64,000 nucleotides of DNA from Streptomyces fagopyri (GTDB lineage: Bacteria; Actinomycetota; Actinomycetes; Streptomycetales; Streptomycetaceae). The position numbers and the translations under genes are program-made. This document shows positions 25,500 through 34,295 of this stretch, one piece after another. Below the pieces are notes generated by a model. That model was not told the origin of the DNA and did not search any database. It saw nothing but the letters and a program-made list of their open reading frames with translations. Each line of letters begins with the position of its first letter. Positions within the stretch are counted from its first letter, which is position 1. Where the stretch lies: assembly GCF_009498275.1 (NCBI RefSeq), contig NZ_CP045643.1, forward strand, positions 8,308,001 through 8,372,000, given 5' to 3'.

Positions 25500-27407
25500 G
25501 TGGCGCCGGTGCTTGTTGGACACGAAGGCCTGCTGGCCGGAGAACGGATACCGGTCATCGGCACCCGGGTCACCTTCGGACGCAACCCCGATAACACCGT
25601 CGTCATCTCCAGCCTGAGCGTTTCGCGCTTCCACGCGGAAATCGTCCTCGACGAGACCCAGGGCTACGTGCTGCGTGACTGCGGCAGCAGCAACGGAACA
25701 CAGGTGAACGGCGAGGATGTCGAGTCCCAGCTGCTGAAGCCCGGGGACGACATCACCATCGGCGACCAGGAGTTCCGGTTCGAGGTCGCGGACGCCATGG
25801 AGACCATCATGGCGCTCTCGCTGCCGAGGTCCCTGACGCACGGCGGAGAGGAACTCGCGCACGGCCCGGTGCTGCGCGTCACCGTGGCCGGCGGCGGCCC
25901 CGTCGGCCTGTCGCTCGCCCTGCTGCTGGAGCACTTCCTCGGCGCCCAGGCGCAGATCACCGTGTACGACGGCCGGTGGCGCAAACAGGGCCGCAAGATC
26001 GTCTGGAAGGACGCGAGCCAGGGCAACGTGCGGCGCCAGCAAGTGGTGACCGTACAGAGCCGCCAGTACCTCGGCCTGCCCCAAGAGGTGCGCGACCGGC
26101 TCTTCGACCCGGACAACTACACCGAGATGTGGCCCTCGGGCCCCGACTCGGTCGGCGATCACCACCCCCGCAACATGCGCATCGCCTACATCGAGGACCG
26201 CCTCCTGGAGGTGGCGAACGAGAAGAAGGGCCGGATCCAGCTCGTTCCCGCCCGGTTCAGCATCGAGGAGCAGCAGGACGCCCTGGCCACGCAGCACGTC
26301 CTCGCGATCTGTGACGGCGGCCGGTCGCACACCCGCGAGCACTTCGCCGCCAAGTTCGGAAAGGCGGACGAGTCCATCTACTCGCTGGACGGCCGTCACC
26401 TTCAGGACGTGGTGCTCGGCCTGCGCGTGAAGTCGGGCCTGACCGACCCCATGGCGGTGCTGCTGACCGTCGCGCAGAACCGGTTCCTGCTCAACTCCCT
26501 GCGCGGCGAGGGCTTTCTCAACATGCGCCTGACGGACGCGGAGACGGCGGAAGTGGTCGGCATCGACCCCGTGCGCCGCGTCTTCGAGGAGTGCATCGCC
26601 TCCCGCCCGTGCCTGATGGGCCGAGACGAGCACGGCGACTTCCAGTGCTCCACCCACAGCACCCTGTTCCTGCCGGCCCTGATCAGGGGTTCGGCGCTGT
26701 GGAAGCGGGTGCATGAAGGGCTGCGCCTGTTCGGCGTCGAGGCGGACGACCTGAGCGCGGTCACCTCCTTCCGTCTGGACATGGTGCAACGCCCGCGCTT
26801 CACGGCGGAGTTGCTGCCGCCCACGGCCAACTCCACCGGCACGTACGGCTTCCTGCTGGGCGACGCCGCCAACGCCATCCACTTCTGGCCGGGACGGGGG
26901 CTCAACAGCGGCCTGGCGTCCGCGATCTCCCTCGCCCGTTCCCTCAACGGAGCCTGGAACGGGAAGCCCTTCCGGGACGCGGACTTCCTGCGCCACGAGG
27001 CCGCCATGTCGATGCTCCAGTACCGCCACAAGAGCCGCGCCTGGAAAGCGATGGTGACCAACGACGACCAGGGAGCCACCTGGGCGATCAAGGACATCAT
27101 CGCGCACGGCATCGACGGGATCGCCGAGGAGCCGGACCGCGAGGCGGACACCGCGACGCTGCTGGAGCGGATGCGAGGCATCCGCTCCCGGCTGGCGGCA
27201 CGCATGTCCGGTCTGCCGGACGACGAGGCGATCCTGGAGCGGCTGGGGACCTTGGAGAGCAGCACGCTGCGCATGCTGGTGCTCAGCGGTGCCTGGGACA
27301 CCCTCACGATGGGTGGCGAGGAGGTCGACATCGACATCTTCTACGGTCAGGACTCCGCCGCGGCCGCCGCCGCCGTCGAGGCCCTGGAACCGGTCGCCCA
27401 GGTCTGA
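25500..27407 (+). CDS. FHA domain fused to a FAD-dependent monooxygenase-like protein
   Basis: About 635 residues. Residues 5-95 form a forkhead-associated domain with all phosphothreonine-binding marks: FGRNP, SLSVSRFHAE and SSNGTQVNG. From residue 120 a FAD-binding fold follows (VTVAGGGPVGLSLALLLEHF), with the second FAD motif GDAANAIHFWPGRGLNSGL near residue 450, as in group A flavin hydroxylases. GTG 25500 follows GGAAGGAAG at proper spacing and starts the FHA fold; ATG 25473 and 25380 are in frame alternatives. No kinase gene is adjacent. The flavin substrate is unknown. Confidence 0.85.
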   Translation: MAPVLVGHEGLLAGERIPVIGTRVTFGRNPDNTVVISSLSVSRFHAEIVLDETQGYVLRDCGSSNGTQVNGEDVESQLLKPGDDITIGDQEFRFEVADAMETIMALSLPRSLTHGGEELAHGPVLRVTVAGGGPVGLSLALLLEHFLGAQAQITVYDGRWRKQGRKIVWKDASQGNVRRQQVVTVQSRQYLGLPQEVRDRLFDPDNYTEMWPSGPDSVGDHHPRNMRIAYIEDRLLEVANEKKGRIQLVPARFSIEEQQDALATQHVLAICDGGRSHTREHFAAKFGKADESIYSLDGRHLQDVVLGLRVKSGLTDPMAVLLTVAQNRFLLNSLRGEGFLNMRLTDAETAEVVGIDPVRRVFEECIASRPCLMGRDEHGDFQCSTHSTLFLPALIRGSALWKRVHEGLRLFGVEADDLSAVTSFRLDMVQRPRFTAELLPPTANSTGTYGFLLGDAANAIHFWPGRGLNSGLASAISLARSLNGAWNGKPFRDADFLRHEAAMSMLQYRHKSRAWKAMVTNDDQGATWAIKDIIAHGIDGIAEEPDREADTATLLERMRGIRSRLAARMSGLPDDEAILERLGTLESSTLRMLVLSGAWDTLTMGGEEVDIDIFYGQDSAAAAAAVEALEPVAQV

Positions 27408-27425
27408 GAACCGTCAGGGCCGTAA

Positions 27426-27465
27426 GGGCCGTCGGCCGCGCGGGCTTCCGGGCGGCCGACGGCCC
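27426..27465 (+). terminator. hairpin terminator after the FHA-flavoprotein
   Basis: A perfect 13-bp stem GGGCCGTCGGCCG / CGGCCGACGGCCC with a 14-base loop, 18 bases after the stop codon. Confidence 0.7.
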
Positions 27466-27520
27466 GCGCGCCGGCCTCGTCCTGCCGTCCGGAGCCTCCC
27501 GAACATCCCCGACACGAGCG

Positions 27521-27595
27521 TTGCCGGTACGGGCTTTGCCGATACGGTCCTTGCCGGTACGGGCTTTGCCGATACGGTCCTTGCCGGTACGGGAG
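27521..27595. repeat. 15-bp tandem repeat, five units
   Basis: Alternating 15-bp units TTGCCGGTACGGGCT and TTGCCGATACGGTCC make a 30-bp higher-order repeat (27521-27550, 27551-27580, partial to 27595). Intergenic. Confidence 0.9.
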
Positions 27596-27614
27596 TTCGC
27601 GCGGTATCCGCGCC

Positions 27615-27710
27615 GTAAGCCCGTAAGCCCGTAAGCCCGTAAGCCCGTAAGCCCGTAAGCCCGTAAGCCCGTAAGCCCGCAGGCCCGGAGGCCCGCAGGC
27701 CCGGAGGCAG
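27615..27710. repeat. 8-bp tandem repeat GTAAGCCC, eight perfect and four degenerate copies
   Basis: Perfect copies run from 27615 to 27678, then GCAGGCCC and GGAGGCCC alternate to 27710. Because 8 is not a multiple of 3, all frames stay open across it, producing spurious coding signals on the minus strand. It lies just upstream of the L,D-transpeptidase gene. Confidence 0.9.
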
Positions 27711-27789
27711 GGCAGTCGGCGAAGCGCCGATAGGCCGGATGCCCGGGTCCGGATGCGGCCGTTGTCCGGGCCGCCGCAGAATCCTGACC

Positions 27790-28611
27790 ATGTGGAGATC
27801 CTCTGGGACCCGGCACTCCCACCGGGCCGTGCGGCGTGACGGTTCGCGGCATCTCGGCGGTTCACGACAGGCCATGGCCGCGTCCGCCGCCTGCGGTGTC
27901 CTCCTGACCGCCGTGACGGCCTGCGGTGCCGTGACCGCGTGGACGAGCCCCGGCGAGGCGCCGGGCGGCGAAGGACCGGCGGCGTCCGCCCGGCCCCGCC
28001 CGGCGCCCGCCCCGCGCGCGGAGTCCTCCTCCCGGGTCCCCGGCATCGGGGACAGGATGTGGGAGCGGGTTCCGGCCGACACCAGCCAGGTGGTGGTCGT
28101 CTACGGCGATCACGAGGACTCGCCCGACGGGCTGGTGGTGCTCTACGAGCGGCGCGGGACGGGCTGGGAACGGACCGACGGCTGGCGCGCGCACAACGGC
28201 AGACTGGGCTGGACGACCGACCACCACATGGACGACGAGCGCACCCCGGCCGGCGTCTTCACCCTCTCCGACGCGGGCGGGGCGCTCGACGACCCGGGGA
28301 GCCTGCTGCGTTACCGGCAGGATGCCCACGCCTTCGCGCCGCCGGCGGGTACGGACGAAGCCCACCGCCACGACTTCGACTACGTCGTCGCCATCGACTA
28401 CAACCGGCTCAGGGGCACCCCGCCGTACGACTGGAGCCGGCCCCTGGGCGAGGACAAGGGCGGCGGGATCTGGCTGCACCTGGACCACGGTGACGGCACG
28501 TCGGGCTGTGTCACCGTCCCCGAGGACGGGATGAGGACCCTGTTGCGCACCCTCGACCCCCTGCGTCGTCCCGTCGTGGTGATGGGAGACCGGGAGTATC
28601 TGCGGGGCTGA
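27790..28611 (+). CDS. YkuD-type L,D-transpeptidase lipoprotein
   Basis: About 273 residues. The N-terminus is basic (arginine pair), followed by a hydrophobic stretch ending in a lipobox-like VTAC, so the protein is probably exported and lipid-anchored. The C-terminal half holds the YkuD active-site pattern: conserved His in WLHLDHGDG and the nucleophile in TSGCVTVP. Such enzymes form or remodel 3-3 crosslinks in peptidoglycan, or anchor proteins to it. No clear ribosome site; ATG 27874 would leave a shorter signal peptide. 27739 is another possible start. Confidence 0.75.
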   Translation: MWRSSGTRHSHRAVRRDGSRHLGGSRQAMAASAACGVLLTAVTACGAVTAWTSPGEAPGGEGPAASARPRPAPAPRAESSSRVPGIGDRMWERVPADTSQVVVVYGDHEDSPDGLVVLYERRGTGWERTDGWRAHNGRLGWTTDHHMDDERTPAGVFTLSDAGGALDDPGSLLRYRQDAHAFAPPAGTDEAHRHDFDYVVAIDYNRLRGTPPYDWSRPLGEDKGGGIWLHLDHGDGTSGCVTVPEDGMRTLLRTLDPLRRPVVVMGDREYLRG

Positions 28612-28655
28612 GGCCGGGGGATGTCCACCGGGAGGCGACGGGCAGCGCGCCCGCC

Positions 28656-29060
28656 TCACGTCAGCGGACGCCGCTCCTTCGCCACCCCCACCGCGCCGGT
28701 CCGCGTGTCGACACCGAGCCTGTCGTAGATCCGGTCGAGGTGGGTCTTCACCGTCGCCTCGCCGATGTGCGGGGCCCGCGCGGTCTTCCGGTCGCCGAGG
28801 CCCCGGGCGAGCCGCGCGAGGATGTCCCTCGCGGTCGGCCGGAGTGGGGCGCGGGCTGCGCGGGCCGGCGGCACCCGACCGGCGACGGGCGCCGAGAGCG
28901 TCGTACGGCCCTGGGCGGCGGCGTGGATCGCGGCGAACACTTCCTCCGGACACGGGGCCTTCAGCAGATGGCCCGTCGCCTCGCTCCCGTGGGCGCGGGT
29001 GACGTCGGCGTCGGTGTCGTACGTCTTCGGTGTCGTACGTCTTCGGTGACCTCGACGCGA
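28656..29060 (-). pseudogene. LuxR-family response regulator, truncated and damaged
   Basis: The minus-strand frame contains TYDTDADVTRAHGSEATGHLLKAP, the end of a receiver domain including the conserved Lys, and then a LuxR helix-turn-helix, ILARLARGLGDRKTARAPHI followed by GEATVKTHLDRIYDRLGV. The phosphoacceptor Asp and the rest of the receiver are missing. A 16-bp tandem duplication (29015-29030 and 29031-29046) sits exactly where the frame loses similarity. The LuxR helix also carries unusual substitutions. Probably a dead remnant. Confidence 0.65.
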
Positions 29061-29193
29061 GGTTCGCCGCCGAGGGCGTGGCCGCGCTGAACCGCTGACC
29101 AGGCAGGAGGCCACAGCGGGCCGTGGGGGCGGTCCCTCAGCGGGGTGACCGGCCCCACGGCCCGCTCCGGCCCCCGGCGGCCACGGTGCGAGG

Positions 29194-30573
29194 ATGGGAC
29201 GGTTCACCTTGGCGTCATCGGATGTGGGGGTAGGGACCGTGCTGGACGATCAGTCGGCGGAGGCCGCGGCGGGGCAGGAGAGCGGGGTCCTCGGTACGTC
29301 GGCACCGCCCGGTACCTCGGCCCCTCCCGCGCAAGCTGCCGGGGGAGGAGCCGCCCCGGGGGACGACACCACGGTGAGGGAATCGGCCGCGGGGGAATCC
29401 GCTCCGAGGGAATCCGCCACGACCCGGCGCCGGCTGATCGGCGGGCTCGTCGGCCTCGTCGTCCTCACCGTGCTGGTGTCCCTGTTCTTCGTGCCGTGGT
29501 GGGTGCTGCTGGCCTCGGGCACGGGGTGGCCGTTCCCGGTCGCGCTGGGCGGTGGTGTCCTGTTCGGGGCCGCGCTGGTCGCGTTCCCGGTGATGATGGC
29601 GCTCGGCCACGGCCGTCGGCAGTGGGACCCGGCGGCTCGTACGGGTGACACGATCCTCGGCGTGATCTGGGTGCTCTTCGTGTGGTCGGGCCTCGGAGGC
29701 GTGCTGCGGCTCGTCCTGGGCGCCGTCGGTGTCGGAGGACAGACCACGGCCAGAAGCGTGGCGGTCGCCGTGGCGGCCGTCGCGGCGCTGCTGCTGGCCT
29801 GGGGCTACACCGAGGCCATGCGGCTGCCCAGGGTCCGGCAGGTCGACGTCACGCTTCCTCGGCTGGGCCCCGGGCTGGACGGGACCCGTGTGGTCGTTCT
29901 GGCCGACACGCACTACGGGCCCATCGACCGGGCGCGCTGGTCGGCGCGGGTCGTGGACGCGGTCAACGCCCTCGAACCCGACATCGTCTGCCACGCGGGC
30001 GACATCGCCGACGGCACGGTCGCCGCGCGCCGGGAGCAGGCCGCGCCCCTCGGGAGGGTCCGCTCGCGCCTGGCCAGGGTCTATGTCACGGGCAACCACG
30101 AGTACCTGGGGGAGGCGCAGGGCTGGCTCGACGAGATGTCCAGGCTCGGCTGGGATTCGCTGCACAACCGTCATGTCGTCGTCGAACGCGGCGGCGACCG
30201 GCTCGTCCTCGCGGGAGTCGACGACCGTACGGCCGCCTCCTCCGGCCTGGCCGGGCACCGCGCCGACCTCCCCCTCGCCCTCGCGGACGTCACTCCCGAT
30301 CTGCCGGTGCTCCTGGTCGCCCACCAGCCCAAGCAGGTGGCCCAGGCGGTGGCGGCCGGTGTCGACCTCCAGGTCTCGGGTCACACCCACGGCGGCCAGA
30401 TCTGGCCGTTCCACCTTCTGGTACGCGTGGACCAGCCCGTGGTGCAGGGACTCAGCCGTCACGGTGAGCGGACCCAGCTCTACACGAGCCGTGGCGCGGG
30501 CTACTGGGGTCCGCCGTTCCGGATCTTCGCACCGAGCGAGATCAGTCTGCTCGTCCTGCGGTCGCCCGTGTGA
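29194..30573 (+). CDS. membrane metallophosphoesterase
   Basis: A 459-residue protein. An Ala/Gly/Pro-rich N-terminus of 75 residues is followed by four membrane helices (about residues 78-215), then a calcineurin-like phosphoesterase domain with the metal ligands in LADTHYGP, VCHAGDIADG, VTGNHEYLG, LVAHQPKQ and SGHTHGGQIWP. This layout matches YkuE/YaeI-like membrane phosphoesterases, some of which act on lipid-linked substrates. The start may also be GTG 29239. It is followed by a strong bidirectional terminator. Confidence 0.87.
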   Translation: MGRFTLASSDVGVGTVLDDQSAEAAAGQESGVLGTSAPPGTSAPPAQAAGGGAAPGDDTTVRESAAGESAPRESATTRRRLIGGLVGLVVLTVLVSLFFVPWWVLLASGTGWPFPVALGGGVLFGAALVAFPVMMALGHGRRQWDPAARTGDTILGVIWVLFVWSGLGGVLRLVLGAVGVGGQTTARSVAVAVAAVAALLLAWGYTEAMRLPRVRQVDVTLPRLGPGLDGTRVVVLADTHYGPIDRARWSARVVDAVNALEPDIVCHAGDIADGTVAARREQAAPLGRVRSRLARVYVTGNHEYLGEAQGWLDEMSRLGWDSLHNRHVVVERGGDRLVLAGVDDRTAASSGLAGHRADLPLALADVTPDLPVLLVAHQPKQVAQAVAAGVDLQVSGHTHGGQIWPFHLLVRVDQPVVQGLSRHGERTQLYTSRGAGYWGPPFRIFAPSEISLLVLRSPV

Positions 30574-30617
30574 CCCGTGCCGGTCCGCGACGGTCCGCAC
30601 GCGGGCCGATCCGGAGA

Positions 30618-30657
30618 GGCCCCTCCGCCCGGCGTGACGGCGCCGGGCGGAGGGGCC
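30618..30657. terminator. bidirectional terminator, 17-bp perfect stem
   Basis: Arms GGCCCCTCCGCCCGGCG and its exact complement flank a 6-base loop. It lies between the convergent phosphoesterase and nuclease genes. Confidence 0.8.
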
Positions 30658-30676
30658 GGAGTGGTGGCCGCTTAGG

Positions 30677-33148
30677 TCACTTCCCCTTGCCCGGCCCGGG
30701 GTGGTAGGCCTTCCTGCCGCAGCTGTTGACGTCGATCCGGACGACCTGCGGGTCGTGGTCGCTCGCCTGGTCGGCGAACTCCGCGTTGATGTGGACGACG
30801 TCGTAGTCGTAGTGGGTGATGGAGGGGCTGGTCAGGATGTGGTCGAGGGTCTGGCTGTTGCCGTCGAAGACATAGCTGTAACGCTCCGGCACCGGAAGGG
30901 TGTTGATGAGGTCGGTGAGGACGTCGCCGTTGTCGGTGAGGGTCTTGACCGCGTCGGAGAACTCGTAGTCGTTGAGGTCGCCGAGTGCCACGATCCGCGC
31001 CTTGGGGTCGGCGGCGAGCACGGAGTCGACGAAGGCGTTCTCCTCCTCGGCCTGGAGCTTGCGCTGCGTCTCGGAGGAACGGACCGGTTCCTGGAAGCGG
31101 CCGTGCATCGGATCGTCGCCGCCCTTGGAGTTGAAGTGGTTCGCGATGACGAACACCGTGTCGCCCTGGAACCTGAACTCGCCGACGAGGGGCTTGCGGC
31201 TGTTGGCCCACGCGGCACTCGTGGGGTCGATGCGGCCCGGCGAGGCGGAGAGACGGGTCTCGTGCTTGCGCTTGTCCTTGACCACGGAGACGGCGGTGGT
31301 GGAGGTGTCGCCGGCGGACGCGCGGTCCACGAACGAGACCCGCTTGGGGTTGAAGAGGAACACCTGACGGATGTTGCCGCCGGGCTCGCCGCCGTCCTGG
31401 TCGTTGACCGGGTTGATGTAGCGCCAGGAGTACTTCGGGCCACCCGCCGCGGTGATGGCGGCGGTGAACCTGGTCAGCGTCGCCTCGGCGGAGACGGTGC
31501 CGTCGTCGGTGGCGCCGTTGTCGTCCTGGATCTCCTCCAGGGTGACGATGTCGGGGGAGGAGAGGTTGGTGACGATGCCCTTGGCGAGGCGGGCGAACTT
31601 GTCGGCGCCGTCCGTCGGGTCGAGGTTCTCGACGTTGTAGGTGGCGAGGGCGAGTTCCTTCCCCTTCTGCTTGCGCGTCACCTCCTGCTTGAGACCGTTG
31701 TCGACGGCCGTGCCGGTGGTGGCGGCCGAGGGGGCGAGGAGATATCCGCCGAAGGACGCGTAGTCGACCGGGCCGGTGGTGGTGCCGGCGAGTTCGTCAC
31801 CGACGTTGAGGGTCGGGGTGGAGCCGTCGGCCGCGACGATCTCGATGCGGCCGGTGTTCTGCTGGTCGTAGGCGCCGTAGAGGGTGCCGCCGCGCTTCGT
31901 GGGCCGCTCGTGGGGCTTGGCGGTCACGAACATCTCGCCGTACGAGTTGGTCGCGCCGGTCACCCGGGCGTCGCGGACCGAGGCACGCATGCCCTCGATG
32001 GACTCGTAGAAGTCCTGCGAGTAGACGCGCGGTTGGAGGGGGAGGGCCTCGATGCTGCCACCGTTCGCGGTGGGGGTGTACGCGCCCGGGACGGTCGAGT
32101 CGTCCAGGACGACCGTGTCCGGGAGGGCGTTGCCGGTGGAGACGGTGGTGGAGACCGGGCTGCCCAGCTCGGTGACCGACTGGGTGCCGGTGCCCGGGTA
32201 GTACTCCGTGACCTTGCCGCTGACGAGGACCGAGTCGCCGACCGAGACGGTGGGCGTGGTGGAACCGGTGTAGACGAACAGGCCCTCGCTGGTGGCGGGG
32301 TCGGTGTCCGGGGTCGGGTCCTGGATCCAGTAGCCCTTGCTGCCCGTGGTGCGGACGGCGGTGACGATGCCGGGGACGCCCGCCACGCTCTGGCCCTTGA
32401 GCGGCGACACACGGGTCGGGCCCTGGATGTCGTGGATCCGGAACGCGCCCGGGGCGGTGGGTCCGCCGGGACCGCCACCGTCGCCGCCGCTCGCGGTGTC
32501 GCCCGCGCTGTTGGTGGCGGTGGGTGAACCGGCTGTGAAGTCGGCGGAGTTGTCGTCGGTGTCGGCGAGCGAGGCCTTGCGGGACACGGAGGTGGTGTTG
32601 CTCGCGGCCGGCGCGGCGGTGCCCTCGCGGACGACGGCGGTGCCGTAGCCGAGGAGGTCCACGACGTTGGGGTCCCCGGCGCAGTCGGCGGCCGTCTTGC
32701 AGGTCAGCGCCGTGGTCGACCTGACCAGGGCGACCGTGCCGCTGCCCGCGGCCATCGCGATGCTGCCGGTGGCGTCGGGGGTCGGCAGCGCGGTGGTGCC
32801 GCCGCTGCCCGCGCCCTCGGCGACCAGATAGCCGCCACCGGGGGCGAGCGCGCCGGTGAGAGGGGTGACCTGCCAGAGGGAACCGGCGGAAGGGGAGGCC
32901 GGGAGGTACTGCACGCTGTACCCGTCGAGCGGGTACGCGGCCGTCGAGCGGTTGGCCAGCTCGACGAAGTCGTTCGTGAGCGTGGCACCGGAGTTGCCGC
33001 CGCCGCCGTACGCCTCCGAGATCACGACGTTCGTCGACGGCGTGGCAAAGGCGGCGGGCAGCGGCGCCATGACGACGGCCGCCGTGGCGGTCGCGGCCAC
33101 GAACGCGGCGCCGGCTACGCGCACTGCGCTGGGTCTGTGCATCGACAC
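30677..33148 (-). CDS. ExeM/NucH-type extracellular endonuclease with lamin-tail domain
   Basis: An 823-residue secreted protein. Signal peptide in residues 1-36 (ending AAFA); lamin-tail-like domain near 38-180 (VVISEAYGGGGNSG, NDFVELANRS); an OB-like region in the middle; and an endonuclease/exonuclease/phosphatase domain from about 505 with LATYNVENLDP, DIVTLEEIQDDNG, ANHFNSKGG, VALGDLNDYE and SDHDPQVV. ExeM/NucH proteins degrade extracellular DNA, often for phosphate. GTG 33148 follows GAAGGAG; ATG 33142 is just inside. A short basic tail ends the protein. Confidence 0.9.
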   Translation of the reverse strand: MSMHRPSAVRVAGAAFVAATATAAVVMAPLPAAFATPSTNVVISEAYGGGGNSGATLTNDFVELANRSTAAYPLDGYSVQYLPASPSAGSLWQVTPLTGALAPGGGYLVAEGAGSGGTTALPTPDATGSIAMAAGSGTVALVRSTTALTCKTAADCAGDPNVVDLLGYGTAVVREGTAAPAASNTTSVSRKASLADTDDNSADFTAGSPTATNSAGDTASGGDGGGPGGPTAPGAFRIHDIQGPTRVSPLKGQSVAGVPGIVTAVRTTGSKGYWIQDPTPDTDPATSEGLFVYTGSTTPTVSVGDSVLVSGKVTEYYPGTGTQSVTELGSPVSTTVSTGNALPDTVVLDDSTVPGAYTPTANGGSIEALPLQPRVYSQDFYESIEGMRASVRDARVTGATNSYGEMFVTAKPHERPTKRGGTLYGAYDQQNTGRIEIVAADGSTPTLNVGDELAGTTTGPVDYASFGGYLLAPSAATTGTAVDNGLKQEVTRKQKGKELALATYNVENLDPTDGADKFARLAKGIVTNLSSPDIVTLEEIQDDNGATDDGTVSAEATLTRFTAAITAAGGPKYSWRYINPVNDQDGGEPGGNIRQVFLFNPKRVSFVDRASAGDTSTTAVSVVKDKRKHETRLSASPGRIDPTSAAWANSRKPLVGEFRFQGDTVFVIANHFNSKGGDDPMHGRFQEPVRSSETQRKLQAEEENAFVDSVLAADPKARIVALGDLNDYEFSDAVKTLTDNGDVLTDLINTLPVPERYSYVFDGNSQTLDHILTSPSITHYDYDVVHINAEFADQASDHDPQVVRIDVNSCGRKAYHPGPGKGK

Positions 33149-34295
33149 GTGAGTGACTCCTTCAACGTCCGCCGGAAGAACGGCGCATGAGGTGCGGTCA
33201 GACAGGCTGGAACCCTGCGATCGGCTGAGGTTACGCGCGTAGAAATGGGCGCATCAAGGGGCGTGTCGTTAAATCTCTGGGTCCAGTGGCTGACTTTCCG
33301 TCTCGCGACGCACCCTGGTGGCCGTTCCGGCGGACCCCCGGCCCAGGGCGCACGGCCACGGACCGGCGACCACGGCGTGCCGTCCGGTGTCCTCGGCGCA
33401 GGTGCCGTTCGCGCCTCGGGATGTCGCCCGGTGGGCGCCGCGTGAGGTTCGGGTTCGCCTCTGGCCGTGCCCGGCACGGCAGTTGCCGCGTCGTACCGCC
33501 GATTGCACGGCGTGGGGGCGCAGTTGTGTGCGCGAAGGCGCCACTGCCCGGAACGAGCGGACTTTCCTCGCCCGCCATGGCCGCCACGGCGCGTTCGTGG
33601 CGGAAGGCGGCACGCTCGGGTCCGGAACAACTCCGGCGGGGGATGGGAAGGGTGCGGGTGTGTGAGGGCGTTCGAACCGGGACGGTACGGCGTAGAGATT
33701 GTCGCGACACCCGGCCGGTCGGAATTCGCCGGCGGCCGGATTCCCGTGCGGCTTTCGCGCCACCGACAAGGGAGGTCAGAGCCGCCCTGACGCCGGGAGA
33801 ACGGCAATGGCCGTCCGCGTGCAGACGTCCGCTTCCCGGCGAGTCACCCGCCGAGCGGTTACTCCATTCGTGTCAATGGCCGTCGAACACTCCGCGAGGC
33901 GCGTGCCGGAGAATCGGAAAGTCGGCTGGAATTATGAGCTGCCATGGGCGTGCTGTGAAGAGCGCGAGTATGACGTGCGGGTGTGTTTCTTTCTGTCGAA
34001 CAGGTGGAGGGCGCGTGCCCGCCGGCCGGGCGTGCGCTGTTCGGCACCACGCGGTGTTCTGTACGTGGATGCGCCGGGAACGCGCTCTGATGCGAGGTGG
34101 CGGCCGGACCCTACCTTGATGACGTCGGGGTCATGACATCACCGACAAACGCAAGGGCCTTATTCCCAAAGGGCTGTTGGGGAATTGTGGCTCGTCGGGG
34201 GATCGGCCTTCCTGTGCGGTCGTCCGTCGTCGCGTGCCGGCTCCGCCGGGGCAGGTGTTGCCGCTGTGTTCCGCCGTGATTCTGGGAGGGTTCGA
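33149..34295. other. long non-coding stretch before the lanthipeptide operon
   Basis: 1147 bases with no gene I can support. Frames are open on both strands in the GC-rich first half but lack GC3 bias and motifs. The second half (33880-34180) has clearly lower GC, which suggests control DNA for the lanthipeptide operon. A regulator gene is found here in related clusters, but none is present. Confidence 0.5.

Noticed and set aside
27615..27710. Possible CRISPR array
   Set aside because: Units are 8 bp and directly adjacent, with no spacers and no cas genes in the window.
27304..28082. Overlapping leftward frames with AYGLTGLR and RTGKDRIGKA repeats
   Set aside because: They are translations of the 8-bp and 15-bp tandem repeats; no start context, and all three frames are equally open.
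30701..32527. Long open rightward frame (about 600 codons) opposite the ExeM-type nuclease
   Set aside because: It is the complement of a gene with clear domains; valine/glycine-rich composition and no motif. A typical antisense shadow in high-GC DNA.
33286..34119. Rightward frame of about 277 codons
   Set aside because: Arginine-rich translation without GC3 bias, ribosome site or recognisable motif.
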